Source: Nonlabens sp. Ci31
GTDB taxonomy: Bacteria; Bacteroidota; Bacteroidia; Flavobacteriales; Flavobacteriaceae
DNA: 64,000 nucleotides
Direction of reading: 5' to 3'
Assembly (NCBI RefSeq): GCF_012974865.1
Contig: NZ_CP043633.1
Coordinates: forward strand, 2,055,001 to 2,119,000
Position 1 is the stretch's first letter; every line of letters begins with the position of its first letter. Below the pieces are notes generated by a model. The model did not search any database. It was given only the letters and a program-made list of their open reading frames with translations, and was not told where the DNA came from. This document shows positions 53,570-63,550 of the stretch, one piece after another. The position numbers and the translations under genes were made by a program.

Positions 53570-56500
53570 TTAATTTAAATTTTCCCACACACTACCGTTC
53601 CACAGTCTCACTTTATTAGTGCCACTGTCGTAATATATATCTCCTGCTGACGGAGTAATTGGTGCTGTAGCTCTAGGGGTTAAATTGATGATATCGCTTA
53701 TTTTCAAACCTCCTCTTATTTCCACTTCGTCAGTATCAAATTTCCCATATATTAAAGGATCATCATTAGGGTTGTTTTGAATAATAAGGGTATTGCTAGC
53801 GGTAGTTTCTCCGTTACCTGCACCAAAACCTATAAAGACATTGTTGTTTCCAGTATTCAAAGCGCCACTAGTAGCTCCTATGTAGGTATTGGAGTTTCCA
53901 GCAGCATTATTGCGCCCTGCTGTAGATCCTACAAACACATTTTCATCTCCTACACTAGAATTAAGACCACTGGCGCTGCCTAAAAAAGTATTGCTGAGTC
54001 CTGTGGTGTTGGAACTACCTGATGTCTGACCAAAAAAGCTATTATCAGAACCTGAAGTATTTTGGATCCCTGTACGTTCTCCAAAAAAGCTATTTTTTGA
54101 TCCATCTACATTAGCTACACCACTTTGAGAACCGAAGAAGCTATTTTTTTCTCCTGTGGTATTGCTTTGCCCGCTATTAGCTCCAAAAAAACTGTTGTCT
54201 TCACCAGAGATATTGGAGACACCGCTATTAGTTCCTATAAAGGTGGATCTCGTCGTAATGGTATTATCGTTTGCTTCTCCAGCATTTTCTCCTATAAATA
54301 CGGATTCCCCTGTATTTAAAAAATCGATCTGTCCCCTTTGAGTAAATCTGAAAAACAAAGTGTTGTTGGTTTTGATATCCAGATCCTGTGTGTCTGTGGT
54401 TCCTATAAAATTCACGCCGTTTACCGTACCGGCATTACCATTTAAACTCCAGTCTCTAGATTCTGTACCACTAGTTACCAAACGAACCCATTGGGTACTG
54501 TCCCAATAATAAAAACCTGCAGTTACATCGCTTACCGTTGCGGTGTTGTACACCAACAAGCTTTCAATGTTTCCATTTGCAATGGTAAGGGCGTCATTGG
54601 TTCCTGTAAGCGCTAATCTAGGTATGAGTATCCCGGTATTTCCAGATACGACGTCTAGTGAAGAAGACTCGCTAGGAGTTGCTGTGTTCAAACCTACTTG
54701 TGCTATTAGGCTGCTAGAGCCTAATAAGAACAACAGCAATAGCATGCATTGGATTTGAAACTGCTTTGGCTGGTAAGTACATATATTTAAGTTCATAATC
54801 TAGTAGTATTAATTAAGTGATTCCCAAACAGAACCCGTCCATACTTTTAATTTATTATCTCTGGAATCGTAATACATATCTCCAGTATTAGGCGCTGATG
54901 GAATTTGAGCTTTAGGTGATAAGTTTAATTTATTTTGAATGATCAATCGTCCATTTATCTGAAGGGTATTGGCTTGAAAATCTCCATATATAAGGGACGT
55001 ATCTAGGTTGTCATTTTGAAGTACAAAAAGGTCATTGGCGTTAGAGACCAAACCATCTGCATAATGACCAATAAAAATATTGCCCTGACCTGTGTTTGTA
55101 GCGCCTGTGTAACTCCCTAAAAAGGTATTGTAGTTAGATGACGTATTCACCACACCAGCGCTTTTACCAATAAAGACATTGTAGTTACCTTGATTTAAAG
55201 CAAAGCCACTGTTCTCACCAATGAATAGGTTGTGATTCCCTGTGACATTAGATAATCCTGCCGCATTTCCATAGAAATTATTGTAAATTCCTTTTGTGTT
55301 TTGGTTTCCGCTGCGCTCTCCGAAGAAGCTATTTCCTCCAACGCCACAAGCGATTAAGTTGATTAGCGTAGGAAGATCGTTATTGTTATTAGAACCGGAG
55401 AGATCACTTACTGTTTGAGTACCGCTTGTTCCTTCTGCAGTTGCTTGATTGGTTATAAAGCCAGCATCTATATCTGTTTGAGTAATGCTATAAGTACCAG
55501 TATACACCCAAGTTTCCGTTGTATCTAACTCGCCATTGCCATCTGTATCGCCATTGACAAAATTAATAACAGGCACTTCTACATCTGTAAGACTTACAGC
55601 TGTTAAACTGGAGTTCCCTAGGTTGTTCACTTGAAAAGTATAAGTAAGCGTCTCTAATGCATCTGTACAACCGTTGCCATTAGTATCATTAAAAGTCGCT
55701 GTTCTGACTAATGCCAAGTTTGGCAGTAGTACGCTAAGTGTTGCCGATTGTACCTCACGTGCACAAACATAATCCACGTGTGTAATGACTAGGAAGTATT
55801 GTTGCCCATCTAAGGCTTCGGTTGCTGTAATATTTAAACTGGCATTCGTTTCTAGAGCTATAGGAGTACCTCCCGCATCTGGGTCGTCTAGATACCACTG
55901 ATATCTGATTCCAGCATTTGCATTACCTGGTGTGGTATAACTAGGTGTTGTGGCAGGCGCTGTACCTACAAATGTGGTCGTCTCGTCTCCAAGAGCGGTA
56001 ACGCTAAAGGTTGCTGTAGCTCCATTATTTACGGTTTGGTTTGCTGCTGCAACTGTTATGTTGAGTTGGGTAGCGGTGTATTCGTTACCGCTAATGCCAT
56101 TATAGCCACCTGTTCCACCTGTTACTAGACCGTCAGTGTCAAAACCTGTACCGTCTAAAACACCGTCATTATTAGCATCTACTCCTCCTGATTCTACCAC
56201 ATCGAAGCAGCCATCATTATCAGAGTCAAGATCTAAGGAGTCGACAATACCGTCCAAGTCTGTATCTCCGACCGTTTGTTCTATTTGGAAAGTTAAATCT
56301 CCGTCATTATCATTATAATTATTGTCGGCAAAAACCACAAATATTTCTCCTGAAACTGTTGGGGTAACTGAAATGGTATTGTTGACAGAAAAAACTTCTC
56401 CTAACAATTCATCCACTCCGGGGTTGTATTGCCCATTCCCGTTGGTATCCACCATGGCTACAAATCGTAAAATATTAGTATAATCAGCAGCTAGCAGATT

Positions 56501-56842
56501 TGCAAAAGCAAGATCAACAGAATTCCTTGGGTTCCTTATATAGTTACCGGTACCATCTTCATACCAATTTCCATCTAAATCAACCCATCTGGGATTAACA
56601 GAACCATTATCAAAAATATACTTTAATAAAGATTGACCGTTATGTGGTCCACCGTTTACAACTGCAGAGCCTATGGATGATGTAGGTGCTGTAAACTCGA
56701 TAGTAGAACCAGCGGTAATAGAAACACCAGAGGATTGCCATGCTAAAGTAGCAGTACTAAAGCTTGAAGATGTGGAAAGCACTACCATTTGATTTTCATT
56801 AGTATCTAGTATACCATCATTATCGTCATCTAAATCACAAAC
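53513..56842. repeat. Long direct duplication, copy 2
   Basis: Counterpart of 47428-50742. It includes the promoter-distal part of the giant gene and the complete 408-residue gene. Near identity suggests recent duplication or gene conversion. Confidence 0.95.
53570..54796 (-). CDS. YadA-head-like repeat surface protein, copy 2
   Basis: Same 408-residue protein as copy 1 at 47485, with one residue changed (TESRDW for TEARDW) and a few silent base changes. Signal peptide, VGLNTATPSES opening, NSFFGxxSGxxN repeats and GSVWENLN end as described there. Twelve bases after the second giant gene, in the same arrangement as copy 1. Confidence 0.8.
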   Translation of the reverse strand: MNLNICTYQPKQFQIQCMLLLLFLLGSSSLIAQVGLNTATPSESSSLDVVSGNTGILIPRLALTGTNDALTIANGNIESLLVYNTATVSDVTAGFYYWDSTQWVRLVTSGTESRDWSLNGNAGTVNGVNFIGTTDTQDLDIKTNNTLFFRFTQRGQIDFLNTGESVFIGENAGEANDNTITTRSTFIGTNSGVSNISGEDNSFFGANSGQSNTTGEKNSFFGSQSGVANVDGSKNSFFGERTGIQNTSGSDNSFFGQTSGSSNTTGLSNTFLGSASGLNSSVGDENVFVGSTAGRNNAAGNSNTYIGATSGALNTGNNNVFIGFGAGNGETTASNTLIIQNNPNDDPLIYGKFDTDEVEIRGGLKISDIINLTPRATAPITPSAGDIYYDSGTNKVRLWNGSVWENLN

Positions 56843-59494
56843 ATTATTGATGCCATCTGCATCTGGGTCGTTTGCGGTTACAATGCCAGCTGTGGCTCCA
56901 TTTATACAAGGATCTGCATTTAGTGTAGCATTGAACACCTCATTGATACAGACATTATTGACGTGAGTAACGACAACATAATATTCAGTTCCATACAGAC
57001 CTGTGGTATCGCTGATATAAAGACTGTTGGTAGTAGTACCCGTATAAGGTACTGTATTGGTAAGTAAGGTACCACCGGAGTTGGGGTCGCCTGCATACCA
57101 CTGATACCTGAGTCCAGTATTGGCATTTCCTGGTGCGGTATAATTAGGAGTTGTAGCGGGTGCGGTACCAGCAAAGGCATTCGTCTCATCTCCACGAGCG
57201 TTTACACTAAAAGTGGCTGGGCTTCCATTAGCTTCCGTTTGGTCTGTCGGTGGTGTTGTTACCACCACACGTGTAGCGTTGTATTCATTACCGGTAACAC
57301 CATTATAGCCACCTGTTCCACCTGTTACCAGACCGTCAGTGTCAAAACCTGTACCGTCTAAAACACCGTCATTATTAGCGTCTACTCCTCCTGATTCTAC
57401 CACATCGAAGCAGCCATCGTTATCAGAGTCGCTATCTACATGGTCGCGTATGTTATCAACATCGGTATCCCCACAAAAGGTAATTTGGGTATACCGTAAG
57501 GATGAACTTTGAACAAAATCTACTCTTACGGTAATCCTGCTGATCTCTTGGTCTGAAAAATTAAAAACGACACTTCCTAGCGGATTACTAGATACAAGAT
57601 CCCCGCTAATATTATTATTCGTTGTGGTTGTAAAAGTAGTTCCATTAGCTCCAGACTGTGTAATTTGACTTCCAACGGTCACATTTGTGCTACCTGATAA
57701 GTTAATGATATTGTTATTTTCATCATACAAGGTTACTATAGCAGTTTCAGCGGTGTCAAAATCTGATATGGTAAATCTAGGATTTACGAAATTAGGAGCA
57801 AAAACCATATCTACCGTGACGTCTTGATTTGTAGTTCCACTTAAAAAGAAAACAGGTCCTTGTTGTCCTGCTCCATTAAGGTCTTGTACGGATATACTGC
57901 CACCATTTTCAGTAAAATCATAGGTCACTGTTGCTCCAGGTACCGCTACAGTTCCATCGTCAGAATTATCAATCGCGCCTGAACCAAATATTGGAATAAT
58001 GTCTGTAGTCTGGCCGCACTCCTCTGTATCTAGAATACCATCATTATCGTCGTCTAGGTCGCAAATATCGGAGACACCATCTCCATCAGTATCTGTATTT
58101 CCAGAGGCTATAGGGTCGCATGGATCAGGGCAGTTGGCATCTTGTACAGCACTATTCTGGCTACTCCCTACAGATTGCCCGCTTCCCGTAGCTGCTGTTG
58201 GAACTCCATTAGCATCTACACTACCTGTAAGTGTGTCATTAGAATTTGTATTTGCATTGGTAAAATTTGCTCCTCCCTCGATCGCATCACTACAACCATC
58301 ATTATCGGAGTCAGTATCAAAATGATCTTGAATACCGTCGCTGTCTGTATCTTGACCACTACAAGGAATAGTAATAGATGTTCCAAATTTGCCATCTACA
58401 CTAAATTCAAATAGATGTGGGTCTGTTCCATCGTTATCTTGTCTACTTCTAATTCTTATAGAGGTAATAGGACCGGCAGAAAATACGTTAAACTGTCTTA
58501 TAGCTGCTGAAGCTACGGGATCATAAGCGGTTGCGTAGGTTGGTCCAATTTGAGTAGCTCCATTAAAAAGCAATATTTCTAAACCCAAATAGTTAGCTGG
58601 AGTGTTATTTTGTAGACTATTACCCCAGTAAACGGTTATTTGAGTATTGGTAGGTAAAGTTGTTCCAAAATTTAAATTAAGATCGTTACCTGGTGGGTGA
58701 TGAACTCTACGGTCAGCATTGACAGCGTTAGCGGTATTGGCATCAAACAAGTCCGCAAAAGTAGCATTCGAAAAATGATTAGGGAGTGATCCAACTAATG
58801 TGATGGTAGAAGTAGTTTCTATACAACCTTCATCAGTATCTAAAATCCCATCATTGTCGTTATCTAAGTCACATACATCAGAAACACCGTCACCATCGGT
58901 ATCTGTATTTCCTGAGGCAACAGGGTCGCAAGGATCTATAAGATTAAATGTGCCTATAGCTTCAAACTCTCCAAGCTCCCAATAATCATCATCGTGCCCA
59001 TTTAAAATCCTTAATCGCACCCGGTTAGCTTGAACAGATGTGATGTTATAAGTGAGGGTATTGTTATTATTAGGAAGTGTAGCTGACTGCCTTAAAACCC
59101 AATTAGCGCCATTATCATTGGATGTAAAAATCTGTATGTCTCTACTCCAGTATACACCTTCAGCAGTACCTGTATTTATTCTAAATTGACTTATAAGTGC
59201 CGTCTGGCTGCCGCTAAATCTAAAATCAAAATTTAATGCAGGTGGATTTGGAGCACTTGCCCAACCATCATTATTGAGGATACCATCGTTTAACGCTTGG
59301 CAAGAGTATATACCTGAGGTATCAAATTGAGAAGGGCAGCCTATTAATACCCCTCCATTGGAGGTTGCCACTAAATTGGAAGTTTGTGAATAGCCTACTG
59401 ATACCCATATAAAGGCTACTAGTAGCAATAACTTTGCCCCTAGCGTTTTTTTAAATGATCGTTCCCTTTTTGGATCGATATACATATGCGTCAT
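54809..59494 (-). CDS. Giant repeat surface protein with thrombospondin-3-type segments, copy 2
   Basis: About 1561 residues from the chosen start at 59494 (MTHMYIDPKRERSFKKTL, followed by the signal segment LLLLVAFIWVSVGYSQ); the frame is open to 59551. The N-terminus differs from copy 1: no DUF4347 and no lectin-like domain, instead a discoidin/F5-8-like first domain (FRFSGSQTALISQFRINTG) and further beta-sandwich blocks between DTDGDGVSDVCDLDNDNDGILD calcium motifs. The last 800 or so residues are nearly identical to copy 1, including the DUF11-like domain and the YadA-like tail. Probable adhesin. Confidence 0.82.
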   Translation of the reverse strand: MTHMYIDPKRERSFKKTLGAKLLLLVAFIWVSVGYSQTSNLVATSNGGVLIGCPSQFDTSGIYSCQALNDGILNNDGWASAPNPPALNFDFRFSGSQTALISQFRINTGTAEGVYWSRDIQIFTSNDNGANWVLRQSATLPNNNNTLTYNITSVQANRVRLRILNGHDDDYWELGEFEAIGTFNLIDPCDPVASGNTDTDGDGVSDVCDLDNDNDGILDTDEGCIETTSTITLVGSLPNHFSNATFADLFDANTANAVNADRRVHHPPGNDLNLNFGTTLPTNTQITVYWGNSLQNNTPANYLGLEILLFNGATQIGPTYATAYDPVASAAIRQFNVFSAGPITSIRIRSRQDNDGTDPHLFEFSVDGKFGTSITIPCSGQDTDSDGIQDHFDTDSDNDGCSDAIEGGANFTNANTNSNDTLTGSVDANGVPTAATGSGQSVGSSQNSAVQDANCPDPCDPIASGNTDTDGDGVSDICDLDDDNDGILDTEECGQTTDIIPIFGSGAIDNSDDGTVAVPGATVTYDFTENGGSISVQDLNGAGQQGPVFFLSGTTNQDVTVDMVFAPNFVNPRFTISDFDTAETAIVTLYDENNNIINLSGSTNVTVGSQITQSGANGTTFTTTTNNNISGDLVSSNPLGSVVFNFSDQEISRITVRVDFVQSSSLRYTQITFCGDTDVDNIRDHVDSDSDNDGCFDVVESGGVDANNDGVLDGTGFDTDGLVTGGTGGYNGVTGNEYNATRVVVTTPPTDQTEANGSPATFSVNARGDETNAFAGTAPATTPNYTAPGNANTGLRYQWYAGDPNSGGTLLTNTVPYTGTTTNSLYISDTTGLYGTEYYVVVTHVNNVCINEVFNATLNADPCINGATAGIVTANDPDADGINNVCDLDDDNDGILDTNENQMVVLSTSSSFSTATLAWQSSGVSITAGSTIEFTAPTSSIGSAVVNGGPHNGQSLLKYIFDNGSVNPRWVDLDGNWYEDGTGNYIRNPRNSVDLAFANLLAADYTNILRFVAMVDTNGNGQYNPGVDELLGEVFSVNNTISVTPTVSGEIFVVFADNNYNDNDGDLTFQIEQTVGDTDLDGIVDSLDLDSDNDGCFDVVESGGVDANNDGVLDGTGFDTDGLVTGGTGGYNGISGNEYTATQLNITVAAANQTVNNGATATFSVTALGDETTTFVGTAPATTPSYTTPGNANAGIRYQWYLDDPDAGGTPIALETNASLNITATEALDGQQYFLVITHVDYVCAREVQSATLSVLLPNLALVRTATFNDTNGNGCTDALETLTYTFQVNNLGNSSLTAVSLTDVEVPVINFVNGDTDGNGELDTTETWVYTGTYSITQTDIDAGFITNQATAEGTSGTQTVSDLSGSNNNNDLPTLINLIACGVGGNSFFGERSGNQNTKGIYNNFYGNAAGLSNVTGNHNLFIGENSGFALNQGNYNVFIGKSAGVVNTSSNYNTFLGSYTGATNTGQGNIFIGHYADGLVSNANDLFVLQNDNLDTSLIYGDFQANTLQINGRLIIQNKLNLSPKAQIPSAPNTGDMYYDSRDNKLKVWTGSVWESLN

Positions 59495-59587
59495 TTTTAT
59501 GTTTTCACTGTAGTTAATTTTATATAAAAACTCCTGTTTTTCGTAAACCAAATTTCTTACTAATAGAGAGGATTAGGGCACTGTTAT

Positions 59588-60214
59588 CTAGCTTATCGTA
59601 GCATTACAGTTCATATCTCTTGGATGTATGCTGTTGTCACTGGTTGCAGTTCCATCTTGTAGGATCATTTTTATAAAAAGAATTTCTGTTGTATTTACCA
59701 CTAATACTGTAGGAGGTCGGTTTACTGTAGCCCAAGTGCCAGAACCTCCAAATGTCATAACTTCAACATTCCTTAGCAGTAGTGAAGTTCTCCCTTCTAC
59801 TGAAGAACCACTATTGAGAAACGGCTCAACGAAGGTTCTACCTCTACCGGCAACAACACCACCAAAAGTAGAAGGTGTCGAACCAAATTTCCCACCTTCT
59901 CCAAATATAGGTGTCCAATTACCAGCGGCACCGGTAAGATCAGTAGAAGCTGCAATATGCATACCGAGCTGAGTTTCTAGATAGGGAACTGCATTTTTCT
60001 CTTTTTCGCCTTGAGCAAAATAGCAACAGTATATATAAAGGTATTCTTTGTTTTTTAGCAGATCGCTATCTGATACGGACGCGTCTACATAGTTATTTAG
60101 CATAGCATGGGTACGCAGTGAAGTCACCGCATTTGAGTTTGTGGTAAACAACAGTATTGAAATTAAAGGACATAGTGCCTTTACTACCGAATACTTAAAA
60201 TAATTTTCTCCCAT
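59588..60214 (-). pseudogene. Truncated paralogue of the DUF4347 N-terminus
   Basis: 208 residues. The first part matches the start of the 48724-53013 protein (NYFKYSV...[20 protein letters not shown], then [21 protein letters not shown] and [13 protein letters not shown]). The piece between the two DLLK motifs of the intact copy, containing SHGRPGEL, is missing, as if lost by recombination between short repeats. A degraded tail follows ([16 protein letters not shown]). It sits 36 bp upstream of the second giant gene's frame, so it may be the detached N-terminus of an older version. Confidence 0.65.
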
Positions 60215-61132
60215 TATTTACATTTATCTATTAGTGGTTATCTGAAAGCTAGAATATTAGCAAACATAATATTTTTTTAACTAAATTATAAGAAAAAACA
60301 TACGTTTTATTTGATGCAAAATGTGTACGGTTTTTTAAATATTTTTTTTTGTGAGGATAATAGTGAAATAATCTGCCTGATATAGGGTTCTTAGAGCACT
60401 TTTACTTCTTAAATTCGAAATGCTAAAAATTATTATTTCGTCTTTAGGATCGTAATGGAACCAATTTTATTTATTCGATAAACGCCACAATTATGTTAAT
60501 GTTTAATACAAAAAATGTCAAAAGTAACCTTTTATAATGGTCTAAATAAATCTTAAATAATTGGTTTTAATAGAATTGGGTGTAAATACATAGATAACGA
60601 TGGGTGTAAATACTCATTTAGGTAATACCTAATATTTTACTGAATACGTATGAAAAGTCAGTTATTTCTAAGGATCATCGAATTGATTTTCTTGGCAAGT
60701 CGTTTTTATGGTATTTTAAATACCCGAATAGCGTCCTTTGATGATAACGTTTCCCTAATCATTATGAGTTAAAAGGGCAAATGAACTACGTGCAAAAGGG
60801 ATTTTTTAAATGAAGGAATATAGGAGCGACATCGGATTCGAAATTTTCTTTGATATATAAATAGCAACAGACACTTCTTAAGTATTTGGCACTTTATGTT
60901 GATATAAATTTTCAGCACTTTTTTGTAGAAAGAAAATCTCATAGTATCCAAATGATGCGGCTGTTGGTGTAAAAACGGTGGAGTTGGAAAGTATTTCGCT
61001 TTCGCGAAAGCGGTCCTAAGAATAAATTTGCTGAAAATCAGATAGTTAATGATAACGATCATTTAACGTAACAAAGTGTTAAAAACCAATAAATAAGACT
61101 ATTTTTGCAGCCGCTTAGAAGCATTATTTTTT
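60215..61132. other. Long intergenic region upstream of typA
   Basis: About 900 AT-rich bases. The only recognisable item is a copy of the 16-bp palindrome at 60997-61012. A TATTTTTG at 61099-61106 fits the Bacteroidota -7 consensus TANNTTTG and lies 27 bp before typA; a -33 element is not clear. Confidence 0.5.
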
Positions 61133-62938
61133 ATGAAAGATATTAGAAACATCGCGATTATCGCTCACGTAGACCACGGTAAGACTACGTTAGTAGACAA
61201 GATTTTACACCATTGTGAAACCTTTCGTGAGAATGAAACTACCGGAGATTTAATTCTTGATAACAACGATATTGAACGTGAACGCGGGATTACCATCCTT
61301 GCAAAGAACGTATCAGTAATGTATAAAGGCACGAAGATCAATATTATTGATACTCCTGGTCACGCCGATTTTGGTGGTGAGGTAGAGCGTGTGTTGAACA
61401 TGGCTGATGGTGTACTACTTTTAGTAGATGCCTTTGAAGGTCCTATGCCACAAACGCGTTTTGTGTTACAAAAAGCAATCGACCTTGGTTTAAAGCCATG
61501 TGTGGTAGTGAATAAAGTAGATAAAGAAAATTGTACACCAGATGAGGTGCATGAGTTGGTTTTTGACTTGATGTTTGAACTGGGAGCTGAAGAATGGCAA
61601 CTGGACTTCCCTACTGTTTACGGTAGTGCCAAGAACAACTGGATGTCTTTAGATTGGAAGAATGAAACAACTGATATCGAGCCATTACTAGATATGGTGA
61701 TTGAGCATGTTCCTGCTCCTGTCGTAGAAGAAGGAACTACTCAAATATTAATTACTTCTTTAGACTTTTCTAACTATACAGGTCGTATCGCGATCGGTAG
61801 AGTAAAAAGAGGTTCTATTAAAGAAGGTCAAAGTGTTTCTTTATGCAAACGTGATGGTTCTATCACAAAGGCCAAAGTTAAAGAGGTGTATGTCTTTGAC
61901 GGTATGGGAAAAGCTAAAACTGATGAGGTAATGGCTGGTGATATTTGTGCTATTGTGGGATTAGAAGGTTTTGAAATAGGAGACACTGTTGCTGATTTTG
62001 AAGAGCCTGAAGCCTTAGCAACTATAGCTATTGATGAGCCTACGATGAGTATGTTGTTTACCATTAACGATTCGCCATTTTTTGGTAAGGATGGTAAATT
62101 TGTGACTTCGCGTCACATTAACGATCGTCTTAATAAGGAGCTAGAAAAAAATCTTGCATTACAGGTACATGATACTGGTGCTGCAGATAAGTTTATGGTT
62201 TTTGGTCGTGGTGTATTGCACCTTTCTGTACTGATTGAAACGATGCGTCGTGAAGGTTATGAATTACAGATAGGGCAGCCACAAGTAATTATCAAAGAAA
62301 TTGATGGTGTGAAATGTGAGCCTATAGAAGAGCTGACTATCGACTTACCTGAAGGGGTTAGTGGTAAGGCTGTTGAAATGGTTACCTTAAGAAAAGGAGA
62401 AATGACCAGTATGGCGCCTAAAGGGCAGCGTATGGTTTGTGAATTTAAAATTCCTTCTCGTGGTATCATCGGGTTGCGTAACCAGTTGATCACAGCTACT
62501 GCTGGTGAGGCTATTATGAACCATCGTTTTGTAGGTTTTGAACCTTATAAAGGTGCCATTCAAGGACGTATCAACGGTTCTATGATTTCTATGGAGAAAG
62601 GAACTTCGATTCCTTATTCTATGGATAAATTACAAGATCGTGGTAAATTCTTTATCTATCCAGGTGAAGAAATTTATGGGGGTCAGGTAGTAGGTGAGAA
62701 TTCTAGACCAGATGATCTAGCGGTCAATCTTACAAAAACGAAGAAACTTTCTAACGTTCGTAGTGCTGGTAACGATGATAAAGTAAAGATCGCTCCACCA
62801 GTAAAATTTACACTAGAAGAAGCGCTGGAATACATACAAAAAGATGAGTACGTAGAGGTAACTCCTAATTACTTAAGATTGCGTAAGATTATTCTTGATG
62901 AAGGTCAACGTAAACGCAGTGGAAAACAACTTTCTTAA
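61133..62938 (+). CDS. typA: GTPase TypA/BipA
   Basis: 601 residues, standard length. G1 IAHVDHGKTTLVDK (about 9-22), switch I ERERGITILAKN, G3 DTPGHADFGGEVE, G4 NKVDKEN; then EF-Tu-like domain 2, an EF-G-like domain V (GRGVLHLSVLIETMRREGYELQIGQP), and the TypA-specific C-terminus (NYLRLRKIILDEGQRKR). A ribosome-associated translational GTPase involved in 50S assembly and stress response. A hairpin terminator follows at 62964-62993. Confidence 0.98.
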   Translation: MKDIRNIAIIAHVDHGKTTLVDKILHHCETFRENETTGDLILDNNDIERERGITILAKNVSVMYKGTKINIIDTPGHADFGGEVERVLNMADGVLLLVDAFEGPMPQTRFVLQKAIDLGLKPCVVVNKVDKENCTPDEVHELVFDLMFELGAEEWQLDFPTVYGSAKNNWMSLDWKNETTDIEPLLDMVIEHVPAPVVEEGTTQILITSLDFSNYTGRIAIGRVKRGSIKEGQSVSLCKRDGSITKAKVKEVYVFDGMGKAKTDEVMAGDICAIVGLEGFEIGDTVADFEEPEALATIAIDEPTMSMLFTINDSPFFGKDGKFVTSRHINDRLNKELEKNLALQVHDTGAADKFMVFGRGVLHLSVLIETMRREGYELQIGQPQVIIKEIDGVKCEPIEELTIDLPEGVSGKAVEMVTLRKGEMTSMAPKGQRMVCEFKIPSRGIIGLRNQLITATAGEAIMNHRFVGFEPYKGAIQGRINGSMISMEKGTSIPYSMDKLQDRGKFFIYPGEEIYGGQVVGENSRPDDLAVNLTKTKKLSNVRSAGNDDKVKIAPPVKFTLEEALEYIQKDEYVEVTPNYLRLRKIILDEGQRKRSGKQLS

Positions 62939-62963
62939 TTTCTAATTAAGAATTATACTATAG

Positions 62964-62993
62964 AAAAGACTGCCTGAAGAGGCAGTCTTTTTT
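62964..62993 (+). terminator. Terminator of typA
   Basis: AAAAGACTGCC-TGAAGA-GGCAGTCTTTTTT. Confidence 0.9.
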
Positions 62994-63104
62994 GTTTAAA
63001 AGCTTTCGGAGTTTGTTTCCCTCCCCCAACCCTAAAGGGTCTATTTTGTTTCTGTTGCCGTCCCTCATCTCTAAAGGGTGCGATAACTACGGTTATTCTG
63101 ATGT

Positions 63105-63421
63105 GGAGTATGAATCATAAGATTTTGTGGAGTAAAAAATTAGAAACCTCACCCTTTAGGGCAGGGGAAAAGGTTCTGGCTTTGATCTCTGTTCACCAAG
63201 CCTGAAGGTTGCGCAGTTTGTTTGTGTTCCCCAACCCTGAAAGGTGGGGAAACAACAGTAGTATTAATATGGAGTATGAATCATAAGATTTTGTGGAGTA
63301 AAAAATTAGAAACCTCACCCTTTAGGGCAGGGGAAAAGGTTCTGGCTTTGATCTCAGTGCACCAAGCCTGAAGGTTGCGCAGTTTGTTTGTGTTCCCCAA
63401 CCCTGAAAGGTGGGGAAACAA
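63105..63421. repeat. Tandem duplication of a 166-bp non-coding unit
   Basis: The unit starting GGAGTATGAATCATAAG at 63105 recurs at 63271 and runs to about 63421 with very few changes. It includes CACCCTTTAGGGCAGGGG and CCCCAACCCTGAAAGGTGGGG, the latter an imperfect hairpin. Related CCCTAAAGGG pieces precede it at 63030-63080. No coding capacity. Confidence 0.9.
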
Positions 63422-63430
63422 AAGTTTTGA

Positions 63431-63505
63431 TTTTCAAATTCAAATTCAAATTCGAATTCAAATTCACATTCACATTCGATTTCAAGTTCAGGTTCAGGTT
63501 CAAGT
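63431..63505. repeat. Degenerate hexanucleotide repeat
   Basis: About twelve successive units of CAAATT, drifting to CACATT and CAGGTT, kept in six-base register. It lies about 45 bp before the start of the next gene. Confidence 0.85.
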
Positions 63506-63550
63506 TTAAAAACCCTCTTTCTACTTATCTTAGCGTCTTAATAATTTTTG

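Noticed and set aside
60769..61062. 97-residue minus-strand ORF upstream of typA
   Set aside because: Low-complexity AT-rich translation that includes the palindrome; no supporting motif.
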